A stretch of 64,000 bases of DNA from Deinococcus aquatilis DSM 23025 (GCF_000378445.1 NZ_KB899708.1:40442-104441); one strand, 5' to 3'. Shown: positions 43,728 through 52,549, counted from the first letter of the stretch. Program-made: numbers and translations. The notes: generated by a model not told the origin, from the letters alone.

Positions 43728-44343
43728 TGGTGGCAATACCCGCGCCGGAGCGCAGGACTTCGCCGTACAGGTTCCACCAGATCAGCGCCGTATCGGGGTC
43801 GCGGGTCAGGTTCTCGAAGCGGTAGTAGGCAGCGCTTCCATCGGGCAGCACAAAGGTGGGCGTACCGAACACTCCGATTTCGGCAGCCTCGGCCAGTTCT
43901 GCACGCAGGCTGGCGCGGAGGCCCGCTTCATTGGCGCGGGCGGCAGCAAAGGCGCTCAGATCCAGTCCGGCAGTCTGGGCGGCTTCGGCAATGGCGGTTT
44001 CATCCAGCGTCTTTTTGTGTTCGTGGACGGCACGGTACAGCGCCAGCGTAAAAGCCCAGTGCAATTCCTCACCCTGCTGCGCGGCGGCGTGGGCGGCCAG
44101 AAAGGCGGCCAGGCTGTGCTGCTGGTACGGGCTACCTTCATCCAGCGGTTGATCGGTCAGCCACCACACCGGGCCGCCCGCCGCCGCGTTATCGGCGTGG
44201 TTGCCCTGCACCAGCGAAAAATGCCGCAGCCGGAAGGTGTGGCCCTGCGCCCGCAATACGTCGGCCAGTTCCAGACCGCGCCAGGCGTAGGGGCACAGAA
44301 AGTCAAAGAAGACATCGGTGGGAGCAGCAGGCGCAGCAGTCAT
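43690..44343 (-). CDS. DsbA/FrnE-family thioredoxin-fold protein with single active-site Cys
   Basis: The 217-residue protein fits the DsbA-like (FrnE/HCCA isomerase) fold: FFDFLCPYAWRG near residue 12, the helical insertion, and the cis-Pro loop GVFGTPTFVLP near residue 157. The active site reads CPYA rather than CPxC, so disulfide exchange by a Cys pair is not possible; a transferase or isomerase role is more likely. There is no signal peptide. A TAGCGT box lies 6 nt upstream. Confidence 0.8.
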   Translation of the reverse strand: MTAAPAAPTDVFFDFLCPYAWRGLELADVLRAQGHTFRLRHFSLVQGNHADNAAAGGPVWWLTDQPLDEGSPYQQHSLAAFLAAHAAAQQGEELHWAFTLALYRAVHEHKKTLDETAIAEAAQTAGLDLSAFAAARANEAGLRASLRAELAEAAEIGVFGTPTFVLPDGSAAYYRFENLTRDPDTALIWWNLYGEVLRSGAGIATIKRAKNRPAQKA

Positions 44344-44349
44344 GCCGGA

Positions 44350-44355
44350 ACGCTA
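44350..44355 (-). promoter_or_regulatory. -10 box TAGCGT, leaderless type
   Basis: TAGCGT on the minus strand lies 6 nt before the DsbA-like gene's ATG. Confidence 0.5.
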
Positions 44356-44532
44356 GCACAGGCGTAATGGAGCAATCGGGGCGCTCACTCCTCATTTGAT
44401 GCAGCAACCAAGTGGCAAGAAACAGTCAAGGCAGCGGCGGCAGGAGTCGAATTCAGCGCCCCGCACCTTGCCGATTCGATCACCAAAGCGACAAAATCTG
44501 CCCTGATCACTTCTGTTTCTGGCTGGGTCAGG

Positions 44533-44538
44533 TAGCCT
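44533..44538 (+). promoter_or_regulatory. -10 box TAGCCT, leaderless type
   Basis: TAGCCT is followed by 6 nt and the aguB ATG. Confidence 0.55.
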
Positions 44539-44544
44539 GAAGAC

Positions 44545-45438
44545 ATGAGCCGCACCCCCGACACCCTGAATCTGGCCGTGATCCAGATGCACGTGACCGA
44601 CCAACTGCAAGACAACGTGGCCCGCGCTGAGGCCCATGTGCGCGACGCGGCCAGGGCGGGCGCACAGGTCATCTTGCTGCCCGAACTGTTCGAGAACCTG
44701 TATTTCTGTCAGGTGGAGCGCGAGGAATACTTCGAGTTGGCGCACCCGCTGGAAGGCCACCCGTTTATCGGGCGCTTTCAGAATCTGGCGCAGGAACTCG
44801 GCGTGGTGCTGCCGCTCTCCTACTTCGAACGGGCGGGGCAGGCGCATTACAACAGCCTCGTGTGCATCGACGCGGGCGGCGCGGTGCTGGGCAACTACCG
44901 CAAAACCCATATCCCCGACGGCCCCGGCTACGAGGAAAAGTACTACTTCAATCCCGGCGACACCGGATTCAAGGTCTGGGACACGCAGTTTGGGCGCGTG
45001 GGCGTGGGCATCTGCTGGGATCAGTGGTATCCCGAAACCGCCCGCGCCCTGATGCTGGGCGGAGCCGACTTTTTGCTGTATCCCACCGCCATCGGCAGCG
45101 AACCCGAAGGCGTGGAAAGCCCCAACAACCATTCCATGTGGCAGCGGGCCATGCAGGGCCACGCCGTCAGCAACTCGGCGTATGTGGGGGCCGCCAACCG
45201 CATCGGCACCGAAACCGTGGGCGACCTCACCCAGACCTACTACGGCCACTCCTTTCTGGCCGACTACACCGGCGAAATCGTGGCCGAACTGAACGAGGCC
45301 GAGGAGGGCGCACTGACCCAGACCCTCAACCTCAAAGAAGCCCGCCGATTCCGCGCTGGCATGGGCTTTTTCAGAGATCGCCGCCCAGAACTCTACGGCT
45401 CGCTGATGACGCTGGACGGGGTGACGAAACGGGGGTGA
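44545..45438 (+). CDS. aguB: N-carbamoylputrescine amidase
   Basis: The 297-residue nitrilase-superfamily enzyme has the catalytic triad Glu in LLPELFENLYF near residue 48, Lys in YRKTHIPDGPGY near residue 121 and Cys in GICWDQWYPE near residue 157. The LYFCQ and IPDGPGYEEKYYF features are those of the plant/bacterial AguB type. It hydrolyses N-carbamoylputrescine to putrescine, the step after AguA. It has its own leaderless-type promoter. Confidence 0.93.
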   Translation: MSRTPDTLNLAVIQMHVTDQLQDNVARAEAHVRDAARAGAQVILLPELFENLYFCQVEREEYFELAHPLEGHPFIGRFQNLAQELGVVLPLSYFERAGQAHYNSLVCIDAGGAVLGNYRKTHIPDGPGYEEKYYFNPGDTGFKVWDTQFGRVGVGICWDQWYPETARALMLGGADFLLYPTAIGSEPEGVESPNNHSMWQRAMQGHAVSNSAYVGAANRIGTETVGDLTQTYYGHSFLADYTGEIVAELNEAEEGALTQTLNLKEARRFRAGMGFFRDRRPELYGSLMTLDGVTKRG

Positions 45439-45512
45439 GAGACGCTTCGACCACGCTACAGCCAATGATGGATGCTGGCTGAGGTGGGCAACTCCTTGCA
45501 GACTGGGCGACT

Positions 45513-45600
45513 GAACCCTCCCGTTGCTGAATAACCCCCCCGTTGCTTTGCAACGCCCCCCTCAAAGGGGAGGACAAGGGCGTTTGTGCTCCCCTCTAAG
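45513..45600. repeat. Family A repeat, left part
   Basis: GAACCCTCCCGTTGCTG, CCCCCCGTTGC...GCAACGCCCCCCT, AAGGGGAGGACAA and GCTCCCCTCTAAG follow the order of the complete copy at 25171-25298. The right end is missing here and a similar end appears 160 nt on. Confidence 0.6.
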
Positions 45601-45652
45601 CCTCTTCGGAAAGTGAGAGGGGAAGTGGTCAATAAGCTGTGCTAGAACGTGT

Positions 45653-45684
45653 CCCCCGCTCACCCCCTCCCCAGCCCTCCCCCC
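45653..45684 (-). other. G-quadruplex-type tract (minus strand)
   Basis: C runs of 5, 5, 4, 3 and 6 on the plus strand, with linkers of 5, 1, 2 and 1 nt, give the minus strand a G-run pattern able to form a quadruplex. Confidence 0.55.
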
Positions 45685-45831
45685 TCAAGGGTGAGGGAGC
45701 TAAAAATCTCAGCCTAAACAGATTTCTCTTCCAATTAACTTGGCTTTCCTGGATACGCTCTCAAGGGGACTAGCTGGGGGGTTGGGTCTTGAACTCTGTA
45801 CCCACTTCAGCGGCCTGCCCCCGCACACTGC

Positions 45832-45837
45832 TACAGT
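45832..45837 (+). promoter_or_regulatory. -10 box TACAGT, leaderless type
   Basis: TACAGT lies 7 nt before the fabI ATG at 45845; no Shine-Dalgarno is present. Confidence 0.55.
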
Positions 45838-45844
45838 TCCCGGC

Positions 45845-46630
45845 ATGAGTATCAGCGTTGATCTGTCCAGCAAAACCGCCCTCGTGATGGGTGTTGCCAA
45901 TGCCCGTAGCCTCGGCTGGGCCATTGCCGAGCAATTGTTGGCCGCCGGGTGCCGCATGGGTTTTTCCTATCAGGGCGAGCGCCTGAAGGGAGAGCTGGAC
46001 AAGCTGCTGGCGGGGCGTGAAGGCGTGTGGACGCAGCAGGCCGATGCTACCAGTGAAGAAGACCTGACGGCCCTGTTTGCCCGCGTAAAAGCAGAATTCG
46101 GCACGCTGGACATGCTGGTACACTCCATCGGTTTTGCGCCCCGCAGCGCGATGGATGGCCGCTTTGTGGACACCACGCCCGAAGACTGGAATACGGCCCT
46201 GAGCGTCAGCGCCTATACGCTGGTCTCCACGGCCCGCCACGCCGAACCGCTGCTGAATGCGGGCGGCAGCATCGTCAGCCTGACCTACCATGCTTCTCAG
46301 CAGGTGGTGCCCAAATACAACGTGATGGGTGTTGCCAAAGCCGCGCTGGAAGCCGCCACCCGCTACCTTGCCTCCGAAATGGGCGCGGCAGGCGTGCGCG
46401 TGAACACCATCAGTGCAGGCCCCATGAGAACCATCGCCGCCCGCTCTATTCCGGGCTTTGGGGCCATGTACGACAAGGCCGCCGCCGCCGCGCCGCTGGG
46501 CCGCAATGCCACCCCCGAAGAGGTGGGCAAACTGGCCCTCTTCCTCCTGTCCGATCTGGGCAGCGGCATGACCGGACAGACCGTGTACGTGGATGCCGGG
46601 GCCAGCATCATGACCATGAAAGTGGACTGA
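45845..46630 (+). CDS. fabI: Enoyl-[acyl-carrier-protein] reductase FabI
   Basis: The 261-residue SDR-type reductase has the FabI nucleotide motif GVANARSLGWAIA near residue 16 rather than GxxxGxG. The Tyr/Lys pair lies in SLTYHASQQVVPKYNVMGVAKAA near residues 145-165, followed by NTISAGPMRT. It performs the last step of each fatty-acid elongation cycle with NAD(P)H. I chose ATG 45845 from the motif position and the TACAGT box. Confidence 0.93.
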   Translation: MSISVDLSSKTALVMGVANARSLGWAIAEQLLAAGCRMGFSYQGERLKGELDKLLAGREGVWTQQADATSEEDLTALFARVKAEFGTLDMLVHSIGFAPRSAMDGRFVDTTPEDWNTALSVSAYTLVSTARHAEPLLNAGGSIVSLTYHASQQVVPKYNVMGVAKAALEAATRYLASEMGAAGVRVNTISAGPMRTIAARSIPGFGAMYDKAAAAAPLGRNATPEEVGKLALFLLSDLGSGMTGQTVYVDAGASIMTMKVD

Positions 46631-46647
46631 GCGGGCATTGGGGGTGG

Positions 46648-46757
46648 CGGGTGAATCCCTCCATTGCTCCCGCAATGCCCCCCCTTAGAGGTGGGGACCA
46701 AACATCTTTTGCGCTCCCCTTAAGGGGGCTGGCGGCGAAGCCGACTGGGGAGTTTGC
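46648..46757. repeat. Family A repeat, near-complete, degenerate termini
   Basis: GTGAATCCCTCCATTGCTCC, CCCCCCCTTAGAGG, TTTTGCGCTCCCC, AAGGGGGCTGGCGGCGAAG and CCGACTGGGGAG follow the order of the 25171 copy, with both termini altered. Confidence 0.65.
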
Positions 46758-46772
46758 TGGTAACGCTGGAAG

Positions 46773-46817
46773 CTTAACCCCCCGTTGCTCCCGCAATGCC
46801 CCCCTTATAGGGGAGGA
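46773..46817. repeat. Family A repeat, truncated
   Basis: TTAACCCCCCGTTGCTCCCG, CAATGCCCCCCTTATAGGGGAGG copy the left third of the element and then stop. The final GGGGAGG lies directly before two ATG codons in frame with the M42 gene. Confidence 0.6.
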
Positions 46818-46849
46818 AAATGATGGGTTTAGGGCATCATAGAGGCACC

Positions 46850-47887
46850 ATGACAGCCCTAGACCTGCCCTATACCCTCGATATTTTGCTGCGCCTGCTG
46901 GATACCCCCAGCCCTACCGGGTTCACGGGCGCGGCGGTGGTCCTGATCGAATCCGAGTTGTCGGCGCTGGGCGTGCCTTCTGTTCGCACGCGTAAGGGAG
47001 CGCTGACGTGGGAAGTGGCCGGAACTGGGCCGGGGCACACCACCTTCAGCGGGCATGTAGACACCCTCGGCGCAATGGTACGCGGTGTGAAGGGGTCGGG
47101 CCGCCTGCTGCTGAGTGCACTGGGCGGCTACGACTGGGCCACGGTGGAGGGCGAAGATGTACGCGTGCATACCCAGTCGGGCCGCGTGGTCACGGGCACG
47201 GTGGTCAATATTCGCCAGAGTGTGCATGTGCACGGCGCGGCCCTGCGAGAGCTGCGGCGAGAGCAGAGCGTGATGGAAGTGCGGCTGGATGAGGCCGTAT
47301 TTTCGGCGGCAGATACGTTTGACCTGGGCATCGGCGTGGGCGATTTCGTCAGCTTCGATGCGCGGCCCCGCCTCACGCCTGCCGGGTACGTCAAGGCGCG
47401 GCATCTGGACAACAAGGCAGCGGTGGCGATCTTTCTGGGCGTTACGCGCAAGCTGCTAAAAGCGCCGCCCGCCCGCACGGTGGCTTTTCATGTCACCACC
47501 TATGAAGAAGTGGGGCACGGGGCCGCCACCGGCATCCCGGCGCACACCGACGAACTGATCGCCGTGGACATGGCTGCCATAGGTGATGGGCAGACCAGCA
47601 GTGAACACCATGTGACGCTGTGCGTGGCCGATTCGGGCGGCCCCTACGACCACGATCTGGGCAACCGGATCAGGGCGGCGGCGGCGCAGGCCGGAGTAGC
47701 GTTGCGCGTGGACATCTACCCCTACTATTCCAGCGACGGCACAGCGGCATGGCGAGCTGGCGCAGACTACCCGGTGGCCCTGATCGGCCCCGGCGTGGAT
47801 GCCAGCCACGCCTACGAGCGCACGCACACGGACGCGCTGACGGCGACGGGGGCGCTGATGCTGGAGTACGTGAGGGAAGGAGTGTAG
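46850..47887 (+). CDS. M42-family metallopeptidase/glutamyl aminopeptidase-like
   Basis: The 345-residue protein has the M42 metal-site motifs: FSGHVDTLGAMV near residue 65, RHLDNKAAVAIF near residue 185, catalytic Glu in TYEEVGHGAA near residue 217, VDMAAIGDG near residue 243, and the late His in ASHAYERTH near residue 323. It should be a cytosolic tetrahedral aminopeptidase. I chose ATG 46850, with GAGG 4 nt upstream. In-frame ATGs at 46820 and 46823, right after a repeat-derived GGGGAGG, would add about ten residues. Confidence 0.9.
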   Translation: MTALDLPYTLDILLRLLDTPSPTGFTGAAVVLIESELSALGVPSVRTRKGALTWEVAGTGPGHTTFSGHVDTLGAMVRGVKGSGRLLLSALGGYDWATVEGEDVRVHTQSGRVVTGTVVNIRQSVHVHGAALRELRREQSVMEVRLDEAVFSAADTFDLGIGVGDFVSFDARPRLTPAGYVKARHLDNKAAVAIFLGVTRKLLKAPPARTVAFHVTTYEEVGHGAATGIPAHTDELIAVDMAAIGDGQTSSEHHVTLCVADSGGPYDHDLGNRIRAAAAQAGVALRVDIYPYYSSDGTAAWRAGADYPVALIGPGVDASHAYERTHTDALTATGALMLEYVREGV

Positions 47888-47989
47888 ATCGTGAAGTGTG
47901 GATCGTGGAAAAAATGTTGTGGACATCTAGGCTGACATCCGTCTCACAGGATTAAAAGCTCTCGCCCTTCCCCACGATCCACGATCTAC
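47884..47989. repeat. Interrupted inverted repeat between convergent genes (family B-like)
   Basis: GTAGATCGTG (47884-47893) pairs with CACGATCTAC (47980-47989), and GATCGTGG (47901-47908) with CCACGATC (47972-47979). The enclosed 63 nt are AT-richer. The M42 stop codon lies in the left arm. It could end both M42 and glpD transcripts. Confidence 0.65.
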
Positions 47990-48000
47990 CCCCTACAACC

Positions 48001-49578
48001 TCAGTTCAGCACGTACCCCGCCGCCACATCACGATATTCCTGCGCGGCGGCGGCGGCCCACGCCTCATCTTTGCCCAGTTCCTCGGCCAGAATCGCAGCG
48101 GCACGGGGCGCGGCTTCCATGCTGGCGCGGGCATTCAGCAGCAGGGCGCGGGTGCGGCGAGACAGCAGGTCTTCCACGGTGCGTGCGCCTTCTGTGCGGA
48201 TGCCCCAGCGCAGTTCGGCCTCGGTGTAGGGCAACTCGGGGTGAAGTTGAGTGTCGGCTCCGGTCATGGCCTGAATGCGTTCGGCGTCGGTGCCGTAGAC
48301 CTTCCAGTGGTCAGGGCGTTCTTCGTCGCTCCAGCCATGCAACTTTAATTTGGGCGTCAGCGTCAGGCGTTCGGGCAGGCCCGCCAGTTGCTCGGCGCGG
48401 GTCACGGTGTCTTCTCCCATGCGGCGGTAGGTCGTCCACTTGCCGCCGGTCAGGGTAATCAGCCCGCCTTCCGAAATTCGGATGATGTGATCCCGGCTGA
48501 TGGCCTTGGTGTCTGCGCCGCCTTCCGGCTTGACGAGGGGACGCAGGCCCGCGTACACGCTGCGAACATCGGCGCGGGTGGGCGCGGGTGAGAGGTAACG
48601 ACCCGCCGTGTTCAGGATGAATTCCACCTCGTCGGCCAAGGCCCTCGGCTCAAAGCTGGCGCTGGGCACGGCGGTATCGGTGGTGCCGATGACCACATGA
48701 TCGTGCCACGGCACGGCAAACAGCACCCGCCCGTCATCGGTGCGCGGAATCATGATGGCGCTGTCTCCGGGCAGAAATTTGCGGTCTACGACCACATGCA
48801 CACCCTGACTGGGCGAGAGCATATCGGGCGCGTCGGGCGTGTCCATGCGCCGGATTTCATCGACCCACACGCCTGTGGCGTTGACCACCGCTTTAGCCCG
48901 CACCTCATGCTCCTGCCCGGTTTCGGTGTCGCGGAAGCGTGCGCCCACGACCTTGCCGTCTTCCTTGATCAGGCCGGTCACGGGGGCATGGTTCAGGGCC
49001 ACGCCGCCGTGATCTTGCAGGGTTCGCAGCAGCGTGATTGCCAGCCGTGCATCATCAAATTGGCCGTCAAAGTACAGGATGCCGCCCATCAAGCCTTCGG
49101 GCTGGAGGGTGGGCGTGCGCTTCAGGGCCGCCTCACGGGTCAGGTTTTTGCTGGTGCCGAGGTTTAATTTGCCCGCCAGCACGTCGTACAGTTTCAGGCC
49201 GATGCCGTAGAACGGGCCAGCCCACCAGTCGTAGGCCGGAACCACGAAGCCCAGATCGCGCACCAGATGGGGAGCGTTCTGGCGCAGCAGGCCGCGTTCC
49301 CGCAGGGCCTCGCGCACCAACGACACGTTGCCCTGTGCCAGATACCGCACGCCGCCGTGCACGAGTTTGGTGGAGCGGCTGCTGGTGCCTTTGGCGTAAT
49401 CGTGGGCTTCCAGCAGCAGCACGCTGTGGCCGCGAGTGGCGGCTTCTACGGCGGTGCCCAACCCCGACGCGCCCCCACCGATGACCAGAATGTCCCACTG
49501 GGCAGAAGTGGTGGCCGCTTGCAGGGTGGCAGTTCGGGGATCGGCTGGCGGGGCAGACACAGAAGACATGCCCGTCAT
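48001..49578 (-). CDS. glpD: Glycerol-3-phosphate dehydrogenase (FAD)
   Basis: The 525-residue protein has the FAD-binding motif [19 protein letters not shown] near residue 33 and the family signature [18 protein letters not shown] near residue 67. [14 protein letters not shown] and the C-terminal GlpD domain follow. It oxidises glycerol 3-phosphate to dihydroxyacetone phosphate at the membrane and passes electrons to quinones. AAAGGAG precedes the ATG, which overlaps the glpK stop by 4 nt. Confidence 0.94.
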   Translation of the reverse strand: MTGMSSVSAPPADPRTATLQAATTSAQWDILVIGGGASGLGTAVEAATRGHSVLLLEAHDYAKGTSSRSTKLVHGGVRYLAQGNVSLVREALRERGLLRQNAPHLVRDLGFVVPAYDWWAGPFYGIGLKLYDVLAGKLNLGTSKNLTREAALKRTPTLQPEGLMGGILYFDGQFDDARLAITLLRTLQDHGGVALNHAPVTGLIKEDGKVVGARFRDTETGQEHEVRAKAVVNATGVWVDEIRRMDTPDAPDMLSPSQGVHVVVDRKFLPGDSAIMIPRTDDGRVLFAVPWHDHVVIGTTDTAVPSASFEPRALADEVEFILNTAGRYLSPAPTRADVRSVYAGLRPLVKPEGGADTKAISRDHIIRISEGGLITLTGGKWTTYRRMGEDTVTRAEQLAGLPERLTLTPKLKLHGWSDEERPDHWKVYGTDAERIQAMTGADTQLHPELPYTEAELRWGIRTEGARTVEDLLSRRTRALLLNARASMEAAPRAAAILAEELGKDEAWAAAAAQEYRDVAAGYVLN

Positions 49579-51245
49579 TCTGCTCCTTTCTCTGTCAGAA
49601 GAACGTCCTGATCCGCCCAGTCTTTGGCCCGCAACACGGCCCGGCTCCAGCGTGTCATCCGCTCCCCGCGCTCGTCGGCGCTGAGCCGTGGCTCAAAGGT
49701 GCGGTCTTCCTGCCACTGGGCCGCAATTTCATCGGTACCCTGCCAGTAGCCCACCGCCAGTCCGGCCAGATAAGCCGCGCCCAGCGCCGTGGTTTCGGTA
49801 ATGCGGGGCCGCACCACCGGCACGCCCACGATATCGGCCTGAAGCTGCATCATCAGGTCGTTTCGGCTGCCGCCGCCGTCCACGCGCAGTTCGGTCAGGG
49901 CCGGACTTCCAGCACCACCCATACGGATTTCGTCCGATTCCCGGCCACCCAGAACCCCACCGGGTGTCCGTCCATCTCCCGAAACCCGTATTCTTTCCTG
50001 CTCGCTCCGCTCGGATTGAATCCCAGAACTACGGGATTCAACCGGAATCTTTTTCACGTCCTGTTCCATCGCCGCCAGCACCTCGGCCACCTGCATGGTC
50101 ACGCCCTCCAGAGCGGCGCGGGCAATGTGGGCCGCCGTGGTTCCCCGCGTCAGGCCCAGCATCGTGCCGCGTGCGTGTGGGTCCCAGTGGGGCGCACCCA
50201 GTCCCGCGAAGGCCGGAACCAACGTGACCCCGCCGCTGCTGGACACGCTAGCCGCCAACGCCTCCACGTCGCCACTTTCGCGGATGATGCCCAGCCCGTC
50301 GCGCAGCCACTGCACGGTGGCCCCGGCGGTAAATACGCTGCCTTCGAGGGCATAGGTGAGCTGCTGGCCCAAACGCCAGGCCACGGTGGTCAGCAGGCGG
50401 TGTTGGCTGGTCACGGCCTGCCGAGCCGTGTTCATCAGCAAAAAACAGCCTGTGCCGTAGGTATTTTTAGCCATCCCGCGCTTCAGGCACACCTGCCCGA
50501 AGGTGGCCGCCTGCTGATCTCCGGCGATGCCCGCTATCGGCACCCGCGCCCCCAGCAGCCCTTCGGCGGTTTCGCCGTACACCTCCGAACTGGCCCGCAC
50601 CTGCGGCAGCATGGCGCGGGGCACGTTCAGCAGGGCCAACAGCTCGTCGTCCCAGTCTCCGGTGTGGATGTTGAACAGCAGGGTGCGGCTGGCGTTGCTG
50701 GCATCGGTGATGTGCAGCTCGCCCCCCGTGAGGTTATAGACCAGCCAGGAATCCATCGTGCCAAAGGCCAATTCTCCGCGTTCGGCCTGCTGGCGTGCCC
50801 CCGGCACCTGATCCAGCAGCCACGCGACCTTGGTGCCCGAAAAATAGGCGTCCAGCACCAGCCCGGTTTTGGCCTGAATGGTGGCCTCATGGCCCGCCGC
50901 CCGCAACGCGTCGCACAGGGGCGCGGTGCGGCGGTCCTGCCACACGATGGCCCGGTGAATGGGCCGCCCCGACGCCCGCTCCCAGACCACCACCGTTTCC
51001 CGCTGATTGGTGATCCCGATGGCCGCCACATCTGCCGCCCGCAGGCCCGCCCGCGTCAGGGCTTCTTGCGCCACGCCCACCTGCGTGCCCCAGATCTCCT
51101 GCGCGTCGTGCTCGACCCACCCCGGCTGCGGGAAAAACTGCGTGAATTCCTTTTGCGCGGCGGCCACCACTGCCCCCGCCCGGTCAAACACGATGGCGCG
51201 GCTAGAGGTGGTGCCCTGATCCAGAGCCAGGATAAATTTCGACAT
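49575..51245 (-). CDS. glpK: Glycerol kinase with an in-frame palindromic insertion
   Basis: The 556-residue FGGY-family kinase begins [21 protein letters not shown] and carries [25 protein letters not shown] and [15 protein letters not shown]. It phosphorylates glycerol. It is about 50 residues longer than usual. The extra part, from [13 protein letters not shown] to [12 protein letters not shown] (about residues 400-450), lies between the [19 protein letters not shown] helix and LRVDGG, on the outside of the C-terminal domain. GGAGGGG precedes the ATG. It is first in the glpK-glpD operon. Confidence 0.94.
   Translation of the reverse strand: MSKFILALDQGTTSSRAIVFDRAGAVVAAAQKEFTQFFPQPGWVEHDAQEIWGTQVGVAQEALTRAGLRAADVAAIGITNQRETVVVWERASGRPIHRAIVWQDRRTAPLCDALRAAGHEATIQAKTGLVLDAYFSGTKVAWLLDQVPGARQQAERGELAFGTMDSWLVYNLTGGELHITDASNASRTLLFNIHTGDWDDELLALLNVPRAMLPQVRASSEVYGETAEGLLGARVPIAGIAGDQQAATFGQVCLKRGMAKNTYGTGCFLLMNTARQAVTSQHRLLTTVAWRLGQQLTYALEGSVFTAGATVQWLRDGLGIIRESGDVEALAASVSSSGGVTLVPAFAGLGAPHWDPHARGTMLGLTRGTTAAHIARAALEGVTMQVAEVLAAMEQDVKKIPVESRSSGIQSERSEQERIRVSGDGRTPGGVLGGRESDEIRMGGAGSPALTELRVDGGGSRNDLMMQLQADIVGVPVVRPRITETTALGAAYLAGLAVGYWQGTDEIAAQWQEDRTFEPRLSADERGERMTRWSRAVLRAKDWADQDVLLTEKGAE
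49913..50055 (-). repeat. Palindromic element inserted in frame in glpK (family C)
   Basis: On the plus strand TTGAATCCC (50016-50024) pairs with GGGATTCAA (50033-50041) around AGAACTAC. ATACGGATTTCG (49921-49932) pairs with CGAAACCCGTAT (49980-49991) with one mismatch. On the sense strand the order is hairpin, then CCGAGCGGAGCGAG, then the second hairpin. The modules ATCCCGTAGTTCTGGG and CCGAGCGGAGCGAG recur, slightly changed, at 63904-64000. Confidence 0.7.
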
Positions 51246-51450
51246 GAGCGAACCCCTCCAGCAACTGCTGTCTGCTTTTGATTTGCCTGCTGAACCTACC
51301 TGACGAACAGTGCAAGCAGCCTAGCAGCACAGCTCACATTTGGGCGGGAATCTGATGGGAAATCAAGGCCCCTTCACGCCCCTCTTGTCTGAACAGGAAG
51401 GCGGCGGAGCACACTTGGGGCCATTCCGCACACCCGAGGAGGCAACAACC

Positions 51451-51663
51451 ATGACCGGCCCCTATGACCGCCCACCTGCCCCTGCCACCGAACCCACCGA
51501 CACCCCCATGCCCCGGCCAGAGCGCCTGCCAGGAGGCGACGACCTCGGCCCCATGACCGACCCGCCCGTGAACCCGGACACCCCCGGTTTCCCCGAGCCG
51601 GAGCCGACAGACAACCCGGACACGCCGACGTGGCCCAATCCCATGCCGATGCCAGCGATGTAG
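51451..51663 (+). CDS. Small proline-rich hypothetical protein
   Basis: The 70-residue product is about one-third proline, with many Asp, Thr and Glu residues and no signal peptide; it is predicted disordered. The start is firm: GAGGAGG lies 9 nt before ATG 51451. It is divergent from glpK. I know no function for it. Confidence 0.6.
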   Translation: MTGPYDRPPAPATEPTDTPMPRPERLPGGDDLGPMTDPPVNPDTPGFPEPEPTDNPDTPTWPNPMPMPAM

Positions 51664-51670
51664 AAGAACA

Positions 51671-51757
51671 GTGAGTGGTGAGTGGGAAGGGCGTTCACTC
51701 GAGATCAGTCCAGCTTTTGATCTTCCCACTTCCTACTGACCACTCACCACTGACCGT
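51671..51757. repeat. Family B repeat with two arms
   Basis: GTGAGTGGTGAGTGGGAAG at the left faces CTTCCCACTTCCTACTGACC and CCACTCACCACTGACC at the right, around an AT-richer centre with CTCGAGATCAG and TTTTGATC. It lies between convergent genes, like the copy at 26147-26251. Confidence 0.65.
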
Positions 51758-51759
51758 TC

Positions 51760-52461
51760 TCAGAACTTCATCAGCCCGTGCCCATGCAACCGCAGCCAGT
51801 CGCGCTGCGGTTTGTGGTGCGGCATCAGGCGGGAGACGTGTGCCCAGTAACGCGGTGAATGGTTCATTTCCAGCAGGTGCGCGGCTTCGTGGAGGGCCAC
51901 GTAGCGGGCCACCTCCAGCGGGGCGCGGGCCAGGGCCCAGTGCAGGCGAATATGACCGTCGGCGGTGCAACTGCCCCAGCGGGTGCGGGTATCGCTGACC
52001 ATGACCGAGGCCAGGTGGGAGCGGGCCGCCAACTGAGCGGCGTATCCCTCGACCAGTTCGCGGTAATGCGGGAGGGTAGCGGCTTTGTACCACTGCGTCA
52101 GGGCCGCTTCTGGAGCATCGGAGGGCACACACAGGGTCTGCCCATCGCGCTTGGCCTGTGTGCCGGGAGCCTTCAGGCACAGGGTCAACCTCTCGCCCAG
52201 AAAGCTCAATTCTGCGCCGTCTGGAAGGGCAGCCACGGTGGGCATTCGGGCGGCGTAGGTGGCGAGGTGTCCGGCGGCCCAGTCACGTTTGGCATTCAGA
52301 AAATCCAGCAGCGTCTGGTCGGGCACCTGCGTGGGCGCATGCAGAATGACCTCGTTCGGGCGCACTTGCAGGGCCAGCGTGCGCCGCCTCGCACTGCGCC
52401 TGACCCGAACAGGCACGCCGCCCACGCTCCACTGTTCTGCCCCATCCACGCCGGCTGCCAT
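51760..52461 (-). CDS. YgjP-like zinc metallopeptidase (DUF45/M48-related)
   Basis: The 233-residue protein has the family's SARRRTLALQVRPNEVILHAP N-terminal beta region, the RTRWGSCTADGHIRLHW block near residue 165 and the zinc motif HEAAHLLEMNHSPRYW near residue 195. YgjP-like proteins are putative peptidases with no settled role. I chose ATG 52461; a TTG at 52479 would add six residues, and neither has a clear ribosome site. Confidence 0.85.
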   Translation of the reverse strand: MAAGVDGAEQWSVGGVPVRVRRSARRRTLALQVRPNEVILHAPTQVPDQTLLDFLNAKRDWAAGHLATYAARMPTVAALPDGAELSFLGERLTLCLKAPGTQAKRDGQTLCVPSDAPEAALTQWYKAATLPHYRELVEGYAAQLAARSHLASVMVSDTRTRWGSCTADGHIRLHWALARAPLEVARYVALHEAAHLLEMNHSPRYWAHVSRLMPHHKPQRDWLRLHGHGLMKF

Positions 52462-52537
52462 AGCTATAGCAAACCCCAAGCGCGGCCAAAGCGGGTGAGT
52501 GGCCCAGGAATTTTGAACCCAGTCTACCGAATCGGGT

Positions 52538-52543
52538 TACACT
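52538..52543 (+). promoter_or_regulatory. -10 box TACACT, leaderless type
   Basis: TACACT is followed by 6 nt and the ATG at 52550, the same box and spacing as for the MocR gene. Confidence 0.6.
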
Positions 52544-52549
52544 TCAGAC

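Larger units (their letters stand above)
45439..45844. other. 406-nt intergenic region filled with repeat fragments
   Basis: Between aguB and fabI lie a family A core (about 45513-45600) preceded by an extra CCCTCCCGTTGCTGAATAA block. A C-rich tract with G-quadruplex potential on the minus strand follows (45653-45684), then an AT-richer stretch (45695-45760), and a family A-like end (AAGGGGACTAGCTGGGG, about 45763-45780). It reads as a family A repeat split by other material. The fabI promoter is at the end. Confidence 0.6.
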
